Positions 37,374-47,423 are shown, counted from the first letter of the stretch. The stretch is 64,000 bases of DNA from Sodalis ligni (GCF_016865525.2 NZ_CP075169.1:1674337-1738336), one strand, 5' to 3'. The notes: generated from the letters alone by a model not told the origin. Numbers and translations are program-made.

Positions 37374-37853
37374 TCATTTCTCTGACGGAGAACGGCAGGG
37401 GGATAGGGTCACTTTAAAACGGGGCGTGCGATAGCCGGGGACCGTACCGGAATCCACAATACCCTCTTCACGGGCGCCCATGCGCTGGAAAAACCCGGCG
37501 GCGGCCGGGTCGCAGTCAATCAGTAAACGCTTGGCTCCGGCCCGGTGCGCCGCTTTCAGCGACCAACCGAACAGCGCCTTGCCGATACCGTGTTTGGTCT
37601 TGTCCGGCGACACGAACAGTCGCTGGAGAAAAGCGATTTCATCCTCGAAGTAGAGCTGGGCGGCCCCCAGCAAGGTGCTGTCGACCTCCGCCACGCAAAT
37701 TGAGGTCTTTTCCATGTCCGAGGGACGAAACCTGAGCATCTCCCGGCACCCGCGCATAAACGCGTCGTCATAACCTGATAATGCTTTCGATTGCAAACAG
37801 AGCTCTGTGAGTTTTTCCAACTCATCAATACGGGCCGCTCTGAGCTGAAGCAT
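37374..37853 (-). CDS. GNAT-family N-acetyltransferase
   Basis: 159 residues. Acetyl-CoA-binding motif A is visible as LFVSPDKTKHGIGKALFGW (about 85-103, Q/RxxGxG/A form) followed by AKRLLIDCDPAAAGFFQRMG. The start at 37853 overlaps the stop of the upstream oxidoreductase (TGATG), so the two are translationally coupled. The seven-residue longer in-frame form was not chosen for that reason. Acceptor substrate unknown. Confidence 0.85.
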   Translation of the reverse strand: MLQLRAARIDELEKLTELCLQSKALSGYDDAFMRGCREMLRFRPSDMEKTSICVAEVDSTLLGAAQLYFEDEIAFLQRLFVSPDKTKHGIGKALFGWSLKAAHRAGAKRLLIDCDPAAAGFFQRMGAREEGIVDSGTVPGYRTPRFKVTLSPCRSPSEK

Positions 37854-38839
37854 CAACTTTTCCTCTCTTGGCAACGGTAAATCTGCAGCACCAGGTCGGT
37901 GGTCCGCCTGGCATCCTTACCGTCCGCCAGCGGCGTGGTTCCCCGTGCCACCGCCTGTTCAAAGTCCGCCAATACCGCGGCATGGCGTGAAAAATCGGTT
38001 ACGGTCGGGCTGCTGGCGCCGGGGTCGTCGGCCGGAGGAACGGTGCTGGCGGGGTTATCAATGCCCTCTACATGCCAGTCGCTGATGCAATCGTTAAGCA
38101 GCGTAAACGTGCCTTTTTCACAGCTCACTTCCAGCCGCGGCGGATATCCCGGCGGGGCGCAGGTGGAGGCCACGATGGTGCCGATCATGCCGTTGTCATA
38201 GCGCAGCACTACCGCGCCGTGATCTTCGGCTTCAATCCGGTGGGCGAAGGTATCCAATTCGCCCTGTACCCGCGCGGGCATACCGAACAGCCAGATATAG
38301 TTATCGATATTGTGGCAGGCCTGCTGCATAAAGACGCCGCCGCCGTCGAGGGCATAGCCGCCGCGGTAATCGGCGCTGTCATAATAGCGCTGGTCGCGCC
38401 AGAAACGGCAGCTCAGATCGGCGGAGTAGATCCGGCCGAAGGCCCCTTGTTCCATCAGGGCTTTCACCGCCATGTTATCAGGGTTGGTCCGGCGCTGGTA
38501 ACTGACCGCCAGGGTAACGTTTGCCCGGGCCGCCGCGTCGATCATGCCGTCCATCGCCCCTTGGGTGATATCCAGCGGTTTTTCCACCAGCACATGCTTG
38601 CCCAGGCGCGCGGCTTCGATGGCGCTTTGGTGGTGCAGGCCGTTTGGCGTGGTGATTATAACCGCGTCGAACGGACGACTGACCTCCGCCAGGGTCGGCC
38701 AGCAGGGCAAGCGGTAATCATTGTCTCCGGAGGTTTTGCTGCGTGATACAAACCCGATCAGTTCGCATGCCGGTAATGATTGCAAGGCGCTGATATAGGT
38801 TTTGCTGATATTGCCCGTTCCGATAATGACATATTTCAT
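37853..38839 (-). CDS. Gfo/Idh/MocA-family NAD(P)-dependent oxidoreductase
   Basis: 328 residues. Rossmann fold at the N-terminus (VIIGTGNISKTYISAL, GxGxxG-like), TTPNGLHHQSAIEAARLGKH, the family EKPLDIT motif with catalytic lysine, then the C-terminal alpha/beta domain including GGGVFMQQACHNIDNYIWLFG with the His/Asp pair. Family members oxidise sugars, inositols or related polyols. It is coupled to the GNAT gene downstream, so a role in acetylated sugar or amino-sugar metabolism is conceivable but unproven. Confidence 0.88.
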   Translation of the reverse strand: MKYVIIGTGNISKTYISALQSLPACELIGFVSRSKTSGDNDYRLPCWPTLAEVSRPFDAVIITTPNGLHHQSAIEAARLGKHVLVEKPLDITQGAMDGMIDAAARANVTLAVSYQRRTNPDNMAVKALMEQGAFGRIYSADLSCRFWRDQRYYDSADYRGGYALDGGGVFMQQACHNIDNYIWLFGMPARVQGELDTFAHRIEAEDHGAVVLRYDNGMIGTIVASTCAPPGYPPRLEVSCEKGTFTLLNDCISDWHVEGIDNPASTVPPADDPGASSPTVTDFSRHAAVLADFEQAVARGTTPLADGKDARRTTDLVLQIYRCQERKS

Positions 38840-39129
38840 AAGTGATTCGGTGCCTTGTAGAAAAAGAAGAACCGATCATCCCTGAAGGCCATGATAACCG
38901 GCAGAAGACCCGGCATACTTCCTGGCGGGAGCGAGGCGCGTCTCCTGTGAGACAATCGTCAGCTCCCGTATAGACCGATCATGGCTTGTTACACTGCAAA
39001 GCAGTATTGCAAAGGTAATGGCGCTTGCCAAGCCCCCTGCCGCGACTAATGGATGAGACGCCGGAATTCTCCATAGGGCCGTCCGGCGTAACCTGTCCTG
39101 GGATGGCGTTCGCCGGCGTTATATCAGGA

Positions 39130-40857
39130 TTATTTATGCTCAGCGGGTCCTTCGCCCCAATGCTTCAGTTTGCTGGTTTTACCGATGCCGGGATTGAAGC
39201 TGTTGGTGGGATCGGTTTGCCGGTAAAACGCCGCCAGCGACGGTTTTGCCTGGTAGAGGTGGCCGACGTTATGCTCGGCGGGATATTCGGCGTGCCGCTT
39301 GTCCAGCTCCTCCAGCATGCGCTGTTTGAGGGCGTGGCTGTCGACGCCCTTGGCGACGATATAGTCCTGGTGGAAGACATGGCACATGAAATGGCCGTAA
39401 TAGAGTTTCGCCACCAACTGCCGGTCAATGTCCGGCGGCAGGGTTTCGAACCATTGGGTTTCATTGCGGGGCAGGGCGATATCCAGCGCCAGGATGTCCT
39501 CCACCTTGTCGCTATGGACGGCGTGATAACGGACAGCGGCGCCGGCGGCGGCGAAACGGTGTAAAAAGGCTTTGTTTCCTTCCTCCGGCGTGCAGGCAAA
39601 ATAATCCCCCTCGGCCCTTGCGAAATAATCAGCCAGGTAATGGCGGGCCTCATCGATGCCGGCGCCGGACATTTTCAGCAGCAGGTGGTGTTCATAGCGA
39701 TCCCGGTACTCTTTTATTCGTTGCGGCAGGTGGCTCGGCCAGAGCCGGCTCAGTCCCTGCAGGAAACGATCGCTGAGCTGCGAAGGCAGCCAGGACTGGG
39801 CGTTGAGGGTGGCGTCGACGCGTCCCTTCAGTTGAAACAGCCAGGGCATGCGATCGGTGCCCAGGCGGTTGATCATCACAAAGGTATCTTTACCGTAGGT
39901 CTCGGCGATATCGAAACAGTCCCGGTGCATATATTCCCCGGCCACCGGCAGTTGGCTGAAGCCGGAGAGGATATCCCGCCTCAGGGCGGTGAGCACTTGG
40001 GGGTCGTTGGTGCCGATGTAGAACACCTGCTGCTGATCTTCGGCGGGGAAAGTATCCAGGCGCGCGGCGAAAACCGCCAGTTTACCGGCGCTGCCGGCGG
40101 CCTCGAACAGGCGGCGCCGGTCGGCATTGAACCGGGACGGGGTGTCGGCATCCACTTCCCGTACCCGCTGCGCATAGTCATGATCCGAACAGGCCCGCTG
40201 CGGCGGCAGAATATCCGTGGGCCCGTATTGTCCGTTCTCCAGCCGGGTCAGGATCTGTTCCGGCGTGCCCCCCAGTTCGATACCCAGATGGTTGACCAGA
40301 GTCAGGTCGCCGTCGGCATTGATTTGCGCATACAGCGCCATTTCGGTGTAGGCCGGCCCGCGTTTAACCAGTGAACCGCCGGAATTATTGCAAATGCCGC
40401 CGATGACCGATGCGCCGAGGCAGGAGGAACCGATGGCCGGGTGCGGCTCGCGCCGGTAGGGTTTGAGGCGGTTTTCCAGCTCGTATAGCGTACTGCCGGC
40501 CAGGGCGATGACCTGCTGCCCTTCGTCGATAACCTTGATGCCTCCCAGCCGCCGGGTGCTGATTATCACCACCTCGCGGTCATAATCCGCACCGTTGGGG
40601 GTGGATCCTTCCGTCAGTCCGGTATTGGCCGATTGCATGATAATGCCCTTATCGGCGGCGACGCAGGTTTCCAGAACCCGCCAAAGGGCAAGCAGCGAAT
40701 CGGGCAGCACCACCGCCAGCGCCGGTCCGCTGCCGGAACGGAAACCCTTGCGGTAGCGCTGGGTTTGGCGCTCTCCGGTGAGCACATTATGCCTGCCGGC
40801 CAGGGTCTTGAGCTGTTCGATAAATATATGCGATGAATAAGGCGAACGTTGCGGCAT
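39130..40857 (-). CDS. dld: Quinone-dependent D-lactate dehydrogenase
   Basis: 575 residues (E. coli Dld 571), similar throughout. A peripheral membrane flavoprotein that oxidises D-lactate to pyruvate and passes electrons to quinone. PCMH-type FAD domain (QSANTGLTEGSTPNG and SSCLGASVIGGICNNSGGSL, about 75-165), then the membrane-binding and cap domains; C-terminal PTNSFNPGIGKTSK. It lies between convergent or divergent neighbours; the divergent bglX and this gene share about 385 bp of control region, the same pairing as in E. coli. Confidence 0.95.
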   Translation of the reverse strand: MPQRSPYSSHIFIEQLKTLAGRHNVLTGERQTQRYRKGFRSGSGPALAVVLPDSLLALWRVLETCVAADKGIIMQSANTGLTEGSTPNGADYDREVVIISTRRLGGIKVIDEGQQVIALAGSTLYELENRLKPYRREPHPAIGSSCLGASVIGGICNNSGGSLVKRGPAYTEMALYAQINADGDLTLVNHLGIELGGTPEQILTRLENGQYGPTDILPPQRACSDHDYAQRVREVDADTPSRFNADRRRLFEAAGSAGKLAVFAARLDTFPAEDQQQVFYIGTNDPQVLTALRRDILSGFSQLPVAGEYMHRDCFDIAETYGKDTFVMINRLGTDRMPWLFQLKGRVDATLNAQSWLPSQLSDRFLQGLSRLWPSHLPQRIKEYRDRYEHHLLLKMSGAGIDEARHYLADYFARAEGDYFACTPEEGNKAFLHRFAAAGAAVRYHAVHSDKVEDILALDIALPRNETQWFETLPPDIDRQLVAKLYYGHFMCHVFHQDYIVAKGVDSHALKQRMLEELDKRHAEYPAEHNVGHLYQAKPSLAAFYRQTDPTNSFNPGIGKTSKLKHWGEGPAEHK

Positions 40858-41243
40858 GATAATGTCCCTTGATTATAATTTATACGGACGCGGCGCAGGC
40901 GGCGCACAGCCGCGGGAGCTGACCGACAGTTTAATCCAATATCGCCGCGCCGCCTTGATGGGTGCAGGTTCAGAGTGATTAACCAGCAGGATTTTTACCG
41001 GGCCTGTTATGCTGCTTTTATTATCATACATCTCGGTTAACAGGACGGCGGGATTTTCTGCCGCCGGCGCGGACGATTATTTCAGCACTCATCTGGAAAC
41101 AAATGCTTTCAATAATTTAACCTTACCCTTTCGGCTTTGTGATGGGCTACACTGAGGCTAATAAATCTCGGTGGCATAGTGACAAAAACATCCATGACCG
41201 GGCTATATGCCCGGTTTGCTTTTGCGATTGTGAGAATAACGAT
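40858..41243. other. Divergent control region between dld and bglX
   Basis: About 385 bp. It should hold promoters for dld (minus) and bglX (plus). Apart from the bglX leader hairpin listed separately, I see no clear operator or small gene. Confidence 0.45.
41197..41220 (+). terminator. Leader hairpin upstream of bglX
   Basis: ACCGGGC-TATAT-GCCCGGT forms a perfect seven-base stem and is followed by TTGCTTTTG. It ends about 25 bp before the bglX start. It could be a weak leader terminator or a 5' stabilising stem; there is no separate gene upstream that it would terminate. Confidence 0.5.
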
Positions 41244-43535
41244 ATGAAATGGCTGTGTTCAATAAGCCTGTTTGTAGCATTAACGCTCAATTCCGCTTTG
41301 GCGGACAATACCCAGCTTCCTTCCCCCGATTTGCCCCGTGATGCTTATGTCAACGCATTGCTGCAAAAAATGACCCTGTCGGAAAAAATCGGCCAATTGC
41401 GCCTTATCAGCGTCGGACCGGACAATCCCAAAGAGGCCATCCGGGAAATGATAAAAAAAGGGCAGGTGGGGGCCATTTTCAACACCGTTACCCGTCCCGA
41501 TATCCGGGCTATGCAAGACCAGGTCATGCAGCTGAGCCGCCTTAAAATTCCGTTATTTTTTGCTTATGATATCGTCCACGGTCAACGTACCGTGTTCCCC
41601 ATCAGCCTCGGGCTGGCCGCCAGCTGGAATCTTGACGCGGTTGCCACCAGCGCTCGCATCGCGGCCTTTGAAGGCAGCGAGGACGGTCTGAACATGACCT
41701 GGGCGCCGATGGTGGACATTACCCGCGATCCCCGCTGGGGCCGGGTATCGGAAGGCTTGGGGGAAGATACCTTCCTGGCGAGTGAAATGGGCCGGGTGAT
41801 GGTGTCGTCGTTCCAGGGCGATAATCCCGCCGGCCGGCACTCCCTGATGACCAGCGTCAAGCATTTCGCCCTGTATGGCGCGGCGGAGGGCGGCCGGGAT
41901 TACAACACCGTCGACATGAGCCCGCAGCGGATGTTCCAGGATTACCTGCCGCCCTATAAAGCGGCGCTGGATGCCGGCAGCGGCGGCGTCATGGTGGCGC
42001 TGAACTCCATTAACGGCACTCCCGCCACCGCCAACACCTGGCTGCTGAAAGATCTGCTGCGCAAGCAATGGCATTTTTCCGGTATCGCCATCAGCGACCA
42101 CGGCGCGGTTAAAGAATTGATTAACCACGGCGTCGCCGGTTCGCCGAAAGAGGCGGTGAAAATCGCGCTGGATGCCGGTATCGATATGAGCATGGGCGAT
42201 ATCTATTTCAGCCGCTATTTGCCGGAAATGATTAAAAGCGGCGAGGTCAGCGAGTCGGAGCTCGACGATGCCGTGCGCCACGTGCTGAATGTGAAATACG
42301 ATATGGGACTGTTTCGCGATCCCTACAGCCATCTGGGGCCGGTGGGCAGCGATCCCAAGGATACCAATGCCGAAAGCCGTCTCCATCGCGCCGAGGCGCG
42401 TGAAGTGGCCCGGCAAGGCCTGGTCCTGCTGAAAAACCGCCTGCAGACCCTGCCGTTGAAAAAACAGGGCACCATCGCGGTTATCGGGCCGCTGGCGGAC
42501 AGCCAGCGCGATATCATCGGCAGCTGGTCGGCGGCCGGTCGCATCGATCAGGCCGTTACGCTGCTGGCGGGAATACGCAACGCGGTGGCGGGAAAAGCCA
42601 CCGTGGTCTACGCCAGGGGATCGAATATCACCGATCATAAAGATATGGTGGCTTTCCTCAACAGCTATGAAGTATCGGTGAAGCAGGATCCGCGCACGCC
42701 GCAGGCTATGCTGGACGAAGCGGTCAAGACCGCTGAACGGGCGGATGTGATCGTGGCGGCGGTGGGCGAGTCCCAGGGCATGGCCCATGAGGCTTCCAGC
42801 CGCAGCAATATCACCATTCCCGACGGCCAGCGCCGGCTGATTGACGCCTTGAAGGCCACCGGCAAACCGCTGGTGCTGGTGCTGATGAACGGACGTCCGC
42901 TGGCGCTGGTGCATGAAAATCAGCAAGCGGACGCTATCCTTGAGACCTGGTTCAGCGGCACCGAAGGCGGCAACGCCATCGCCGATGTGTTGTTCGGCGA
43001 TTACAATCCTTCCGGTAAGCTCCCCATGTCGTTTCCGCGCTCGGTGGGGCAGATTCCCATTTATTACAATCACCTGCCTACCGGGCGGCCCTATAATCCC
43101 CTGGCGCCGGACAAATACACCTCGCATTATTTTGACGAGGCCAACGGTCCGCTCTATCCGTTCGGTTATGGCTTGAGCTATACCCGTTTCAGCGTCTCGG
43201 ATGTGAAGCTGTCCAGTCCCACCATGCCTCGCGACGGCAGCATCAATGTCAGCGTGACCCTGACCAATACCGGCGATCGCGACGGCGATACCGTGGCCCA
43301 GCTTTATATTCATGATGTCAAGGCCTCCATCAGCCGGCCGGTGCAGATGTTAAGAGGGTTCCGGCAGGTGTTCCTGAAGGCCGGCGAATCGAAGCAGGTG
43401 ACCTTCAAGCTCGATGCCGAGGCCCTGAAATTCTATAATCAACAGATGCAATGGGTGGCCGAGCCGGGCGCCTTCGATGTGATGGTGGGGCTGGACTCCG
43501 CCCGGGTCAAAACGGCCCGATTCCAGCTGTTGTAA
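41244..43535 (+). CDS. bglX: Periplasmic beta-glucosidase
   Basis: 763 residues from ATG 41244 (E. coli BglX 765). Signal peptide about 1-20 (SALA). Glycoside hydrolase family 3: TIM-barrel domain with the FAYDIVHGQRTVFPISLG segment and the nucleophile aspartate in AISDHGAVKEL, an alpha/beta sandwich domain (VLLKNRLQTLPL, AVIGPLADSQ, NGRPLAL), and a C-terminal fibronectin III-like domain (FGYGLSYTRF to the end). Hydrolyses beta-glucosides in the periplasm. A longer in-frame form to 41139 was rejected since it lacks a signal peptide and crosses the leader hairpin. Confidence 0.95.
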   Translation: MKWLCSISLFVALTLNSALADNTQLPSPDLPRDAYVNALLQKMTLSEKIGQLRLISVGPDNPKEAIREMIKKGQVGAIFNTVTRPDIRAMQDQVMQLSRLKIPLFFAYDIVHGQRTVFPISLGLAASWNLDAVATSARIAAFEGSEDGLNMTWAPMVDITRDPRWGRVSEGLGEDTFLASEMGRVMVSSFQGDNPAGRHSLMTSVKHFALYGAAEGGRDYNTVDMSPQRMFQDYLPPYKAALDAGSGGVMVALNSINGTPATANTWLLKDLLRKQWHFSGIAISDHGAVKELINHGVAGSPKEAVKIALDAGIDMSMGDIYFSRYLPEMIKSGEVSESELDDAVRHVLNVKYDMGLFRDPYSHLGPVGSDPKDTNAESRLHRAEAREVARQGLVLLKNRLQTLPLKKQGTIAVIGPLADSQRDIIGSWSAAGRIDQAVTLLAGIRNAVAGKATVVYARGSNITDHKDMVAFLNSYEVSVKQDPRTPQAMLDEAVKTAERADVIVAAVGESQGMAHEASSRSNITIPDGQRRLIDALKATGKPLVLVLMNGRPLALVHENQQADAILETWFSGTEGGNAIADVLFGDYNPSGKLPMSFPRSVGQIPIYYNHLPTGRPYNPLAPDKYTSHYFDEANGPLYPFGYGLSYTRFSVSDVKLSSPTMPRDGSINVSVTLTNTGDRDGDTVAQLYIHDVKASISRPVQMLRGFRQVFLKAGESKQVTFKLDAEALKFYNQQMQWVAEPGAFDVMVGLDSARVKTARFQLL

Positions 43536-43619
43536 TCAGGCCATGCGGCCAAATGGGATACCAGGATGCCCGGGGCGGGTGCCGTCAGGTTTTATCCCAT
43601 GCCGCGAATGAGAGGATAG

Positions 43620-44483
43620 ATGGAGCGGTTGCGTCTGCTGATTGAAAAACAGGTGCTTGGGGTCAGCGGCGTGGCCCTGGGCAATATCGATTTTTCCCAT
43701 CCGGCGGGAGATCCTGGGCTCTATGGTCCGGATTCGGTGGTCTGGCAGGTACACGGCGATTTCACCTCGATGATGTGCGGCGGCATCAGCGCCTTGCTGC
43801 TGCAAATGCTGCATCCGTCGGCATTGGCGGGGGTCTGGGATCACTCTAATTTCCGCGAGGATATGTTGGGCAGGCTGCGGCGCACCGCGCAATTTATCTC
43901 CGGTACCAGCTTCGGGCCCCATGAGGCGGCCTGGCGGCTGATTGAAAAAATGAAAGGAATCCATGAGCGCGTCAGCGGCGTGGACAGCCGCGGCGTTCCC
44001 TATCGGGCAAGCGATCCGGCGCTGCTCACCTGGGTGCATGTCGCCGAAGCCCATAGCTTTCTCTGCGCTCACCTGCGCTGGTGTAACCCGGCCCTCGGCG
44101 CCGGTGAACAGGACCGGTATTACCGGGAAGCGGCGCGGGTCGCCGAGGCGCTGGGGGCGGCGGATATCCCCGATAACCGGCGGGATGTGGCGCTGTATCT
44201 GCAAAAAATGCGGCCGGCGCTGCGCTGCGACGAGCGAACCCGCGAGGTGACCCGCCTGTTTTTGAACGCGTCTTTGCCCGGCGGCCTGGCGGGACCGATG
44301 GGACGCCTGATGATGCGCGCCGGCATTGATCTCCTGCCGGACTGGGCCAGGGGCCAGATGCAGCTGGCCGGCACCCCCGGCGGCCCCTGGCTTATCGATC
44401 CCCCGTACGCCTGCTGGCATGGGTTTTACGCTGGGCGGTACGCAACGGAGCCCGGCATCGCGCCATGGCGCGTGTCGGCCTAA
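43620..44483 (+). CDS. DUF2236 / MpaB-like oxygenase family protein
   Basis: 287 residues. The pattern LLLQMLHPSALAGVWDHSNF, RLRRTAQFISGTSFG, the HERVSGVDSRG segment and WVHVAEAHSFL contains the conserved histidines and arginine of the DUF2236 family, which includes fungal rubber-oxygenase-like (Lcp, heme b) and MpaB proteins. Members are haem or metal oxygenases acting on isoprenoid or fatty chains; the substrate here is unknown. It is followed by idi after about 155 bp. The AGAGGATAG before the ATG is an acceptable ribosome site. Confidence 0.8.
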   Translation: MERLRLLIEKQVLGVSGVALGNIDFSHPAGDPGLYGPDSVVWQVHGDFTSMMCGGISALLLQMLHPSALAGVWDHSNFREDMLGRLRRTAQFISGTSFGPHEAAWRLIEKMKGIHERVSGVDSRGVPYRASDPALLTWVHVAEAHSFLCAHLRWCNPALGAGEQDRYYREAARVAEALGAADIPDNRRDVALYLQKMRPALRCDERTREVTRLFLNASLPGGLAGPMGRLMMRAGIDLLPDWARGQMQLAGTPGGPWLIDPPYACWHGFYAGRYATEPGIAPWRVSA

Positions 44484-44639
44484 CATCCTAACTGCTGCTT
44501 TTAGTTAAACAGAGGTTAAATAAAACCGGTATCATTGCCAGGAAAGCGTGTTTTTTGAACTATTCTGCCGTTTGACCGCAGATTTTTTATTTTTGCGCCG
44601 ATAAACTCAAGGCAGAAAAATTCACCGAGGCATTAAGTT

Positions 44640-45182
44640 ATGGCATTTACTGAAGTCATCCTGGTGGATGAGCGGGATCAGCCGGTGGGCCGCATGGAAA
44701 AGCTCAAAGCGCACCGGGAAGGGTTGCTGCACCGGGCCGTGACGGTTTATTTATTTAATCCCGAAGGCGATCTGCTGCTTCAGCAGCGGGCCGAAAGTAA
44801 ATATCACTGCGGCGGATTATGGAGCAACACCTGCTGCGGTCATCCCATGCCGCGTGAGGAAACCGCGTCCGCGGCGCAACGGCGGCTCTATGAAGAGATG
44901 GGGCTCAATTGCGCCCTGACGCCGATCTTTACGCTGCAGTACCGTTTGCCCCTGTCCAACGGCCTGGTGGAGCATGAATTGGGGCACGTCTTTTTCGGCA
45001 TCAGCGGGCAGACGCCGAAACTTAATCCCGGCGAGGCCATGGCCTACCGCTATCAGCCGTTAACGGCACTATTGGCGGAAACCCAGCGTGACCCGGCGCT
45101 GTTCACTCCGTGGTTTTTGCTCACGCTGCCCGACATTCCTCCTTATTTTAATGAGTTCCTGCGTTTAAAACATGCCGGGTAG
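44640..45182 (+). CDS. idi: Isopentenyl-diphosphate delta-isomerase
   Basis: 180 residues (E. coli Idi 182). Type I isomerase of the Nudix fold; interconverts isopentenyl and dimethylallyl diphosphate. Visible are LLHRAVTVYLF, the catalytic cysteine in WSNTCCGHP (about 66), the Nudix-like RRLYEEMGL, and the acid/metal segment EHELGHVFFG near 111-120. The enzyme is non-essential in E. coli. No other isoprenoid gene is next to it except the possible isoprenoid oxygenase upstream. Confidence 0.94.
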   Translation: MAFTEVILVDERDQPVGRMEKLKAHREGLLHRAVTVYLFNPEGDLLLQQRAESKYHCGGLWSNTCCGHPMPREETASAAQRRLYEEMGLNCALTPIFTLQYRLPLSNGLVEHELGHVFFGISGQTPKLNPGEAMAYRYQPLTALLAETQRDPALFTPWFLLTLPDIPPYFNEFLRLKHAG

Positions 45183-45235
45183 TTCCGCCATTTTTGTATC
45201 CAGCAAAAGGTTCTATTCTTATACATTCTTTTTGG

Positions 45236-45249
45236 GTGAATAAATTCAC
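45236..45249. promoter_or_regulatory. Inverted repeat upstream of osmF
   Basis: GTGAAT-AA-ATTCAC is a 14-bp inverted repeat lying about 60 bp before the osmF ATG, in AT-rich sequence between idi and osmF. It may be a regulator site of the osmoprotectant operon; no known factor is assigned. Confidence 0.35.
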
Positions 45250-45309
45250 ATATGAACTATTATTTCAGTTACATATACCCCAAATAATAAACTTATAGGA
45301 ACCCTCTTT

Positions 45310-46239
45310 ATGGCCCTTATCTTTCATCAAGGACGTTTACTCGGCCTCGCCGCTATCATGCTGGGCATGACTCTGGGCGCGCAGGCGGCGGATCAACCGG
45401 TGCGTGTCGGTTCCAAAATAGATACCGAAGGCTCGTTGCTGGGCAATATCATCGTTCAGGTATTGGAATCCCACGGTGTCAAAACCATCAATAAATCGCA
45501 GTTGGGCACCACCCAGGTGTTACGGGGCGCCATTACTTCCGGTGAAATTGATATCTATCCGGAATATACCGGCAACGGCGCGTTCTTTTTCAATGATGAC
45601 AAAGACCCGGCCTGGAAAGACGCCAACGCCGGCTATCAAAAAGTCAAAAAGCTCGACTACGATAAAAATCATATCGTGTGGCTTGATCCGTCGCCGGCCA
45701 ATAACACCTGGACCATCGCCATCCGCGAGGATTTGGCGAAAGGACAGCATATCGATTCCCTTAGCGATTTAAGCCGCTATCTCAAGAGCGGCGGCAAGTT
45801 CAAGCTGGCGGCTTCCGCTGAATTCATCGAGCGTCCCGATGCCTTGCCGGCGTTTGAAAAGACCTATGATTTCAAACTCCAGCAGGATCAACTGCTGTCC
45901 CTGGCCGGCGGCGATACCGCGGTCACCCTGAAAGCCGCGGCGGAACAGACCTCCGGCGTCAACGCCGCCATGGCCTACGGCACTGATGGTCCGGTGGCCG
46001 CCCTGGGATTGCATACCCTGGCCGATCCTGACGGCGTACAGCCGATATACGCGCCGACCCCCATCATCCGCGAGTCGGTTTTAAAACAGCATCCCGATAT
46101 AGCGCAGTGGCTAAAACCGGTCTTTGCCTCGCTGGATACGCAAACGCTGCAAAAGCTGAATGCCAGTATCGCGGTTGAGGGGCAAAACGCCAGCAAGGTC
46201 GCGGCGGATTACCTCAAGCAGAAAGGACTGATAAAATAA
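45310..46239 (+). CDS. osmF: Osmoprotectant ABC transporter binding protein OsmF (YehZ)
   Basis: 309 residues (E. coli 305), very similar. Signal peptide about 1-26 (AQAA). The mature protein of the OpuAC/ProX type (VRVGSKIDTEGSLLGNIIVQ, GAITSGEIDIYPEYTGNGAF) binds betaine-like solutes with low affinity. It heads osmF-yehY-yehX-yehW, exactly the E. coli order, and bglX lies upstream as in E. coli. E. coli osmF is RpoS- and osmotically induced; promoter elements are not clear here. Confidence 0.95.
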   Translation: MALIFHQGRLLGLAAIMLGMTLGAQAADQPVRVGSKIDTEGSLLGNIIVQVLESHGVKTINKSQLGTTQVLRGAITSGEIDIYPEYTGNGAFFFNDDKDPAWKDANAGYQKVKKLDYDKNHIVWLDPSPANNTWTIAIREDLAKGQHIDSLSDLSRYLKSGGKFKLAASAEFIERPDALPAFEKTYDFKLQQDQLLSLAGGDTAVTLKAAAEQTSGVNAAMAYGTDGPVAALGLHTLADPDGVQPIYAPTPIIRESVLKQHPDIAQWLKPVFASLDTQTLQKLNASIAVEGQNASKVAADYLKQKGLIK

Positions 46240-46272
46240 TCCGGTCCCGGGCGCCGGGGAGAAAAGGGTATT

Positions 46273-47423
46273 TTGGTTAAAAATCCTGTACTGCTGACGC
46301 TGTTCATACTGCTGCTGGCGGCGGGGCTGCTGCTGCCGTTTGTCAATTATGCCCCCAACCGCCTGATGTCCGGCCGCGGCATCGGCCTGGAAGAACTGCT
46401 GACCGGCTACTGGCTCTGGCTGCCGGTACCGGCGCTGTTGGCCGGCGCCCTGTGCTTTATCGCGCCGTCCCGGCCGCTCTCGGTGGCGGTGACGATACTG
46501 GCGGAGCTGCTGCTGTTCTGCCTGGTGGCGCTGGCGGGGAGCACGGCGGCCCGCTTGGCGGGACAGGGCGGTTATCTGGTGCGCACCTCCTTCGGCAGCG
46601 GATTCTGGCTGATGGCGGCGCTGTGCTTGCTGATGGCCGCGGATGCCATTGGCCGGGCCACGGCCAGCCATGCGCTGCGGGTATTGGCCAACGCGCAGCT
46701 CTGGCTGCCGCTGGCGCTGCTGCTGATGGCCGGTCGTCTGGACGAGCTGTCGCTGCTCAAAGAGTACGCCAATCGCCGCAGGTTTTCCAGGCGGCCCTCG
46801 GCGAGCATTTGACCCTGCTGTTCGGTACCCTGGCGCCGGCCATACTCATCGGCATTCCGTTGGGTTTTATCTGCCATCACTCGGCCCGCTGGCGGCCGGC
46901 GCTGTTTTCCACCCTGAATATTATCCAGACCATTCCCGCCATCGCCCTGTTCGGCCTGCTGATTGCTCCCTTAAGCGGATTATCCGCCGCCTGGCCCTGG
47001 CTGCGGGACGCGGGCATCGGCGGAATCGGCCTGGCGCCGGCCCTGATTGCGCTGGTGCTTTATGCGTTATTGCCTCTGGTGCGCAGCGTGCACGCCGGTT
47101 TGCAGCAGGTCCCCGCCGAGGTGATTGAAACCGCCCTCGGCATGGGCATGACCCGCCCGCAGATTTTCCTGCGGGTGGAGGTGCCGCTGGCGCTGCCGAT
47201 GATACTGTCCGGGATACGTATCATCGCGGTGCAGACGGTGGGCATGGGCATGGTGGCGGCGTTAATCGGCGCCGGCGGTTTCGGCGCCCTTATGTTCCAG
47301 GGGTTGCTCAGCAGCGCCCTGGAACTGGTGCTGCTGGGCGTTATCCCGGCCATCGCCCTGGCGGTGGTGGTGGATCAACTGTTTAAACTGATCGTTTCAT
47401 TTCTTCACCAGGTGCGCCAATGA
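46273..47423 (+). pseudogene. yehY: Osmoprotectant ABC permease YehY, frameshifted
   Basis: The first frame (46273-46812) reads as YehY with several membrane helices up to [10 protein letters not shown]. coli continues KEYANRQDVFDDALAQHLT; the equivalent here ([20 protein letters not shown]) is in another frame from about 46,780 and runs on undamaged through the permease EAA-loop region to TGA at 47423. Frame arithmetic implies one missing base in CGCCGCAGG. The start is a TTG with AAGGG upstream. As read, no full permease is made. Together with OsmF and YehXW it would form the importer. Confidence 0.88.

Noticed and set aside
41553..43313. 586-codon open frame on the minus strand
   Set aside because: It lies wholly antisense to bglX, which is confirmed by homology. 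The long frame follows from the high-GC codon pattern.
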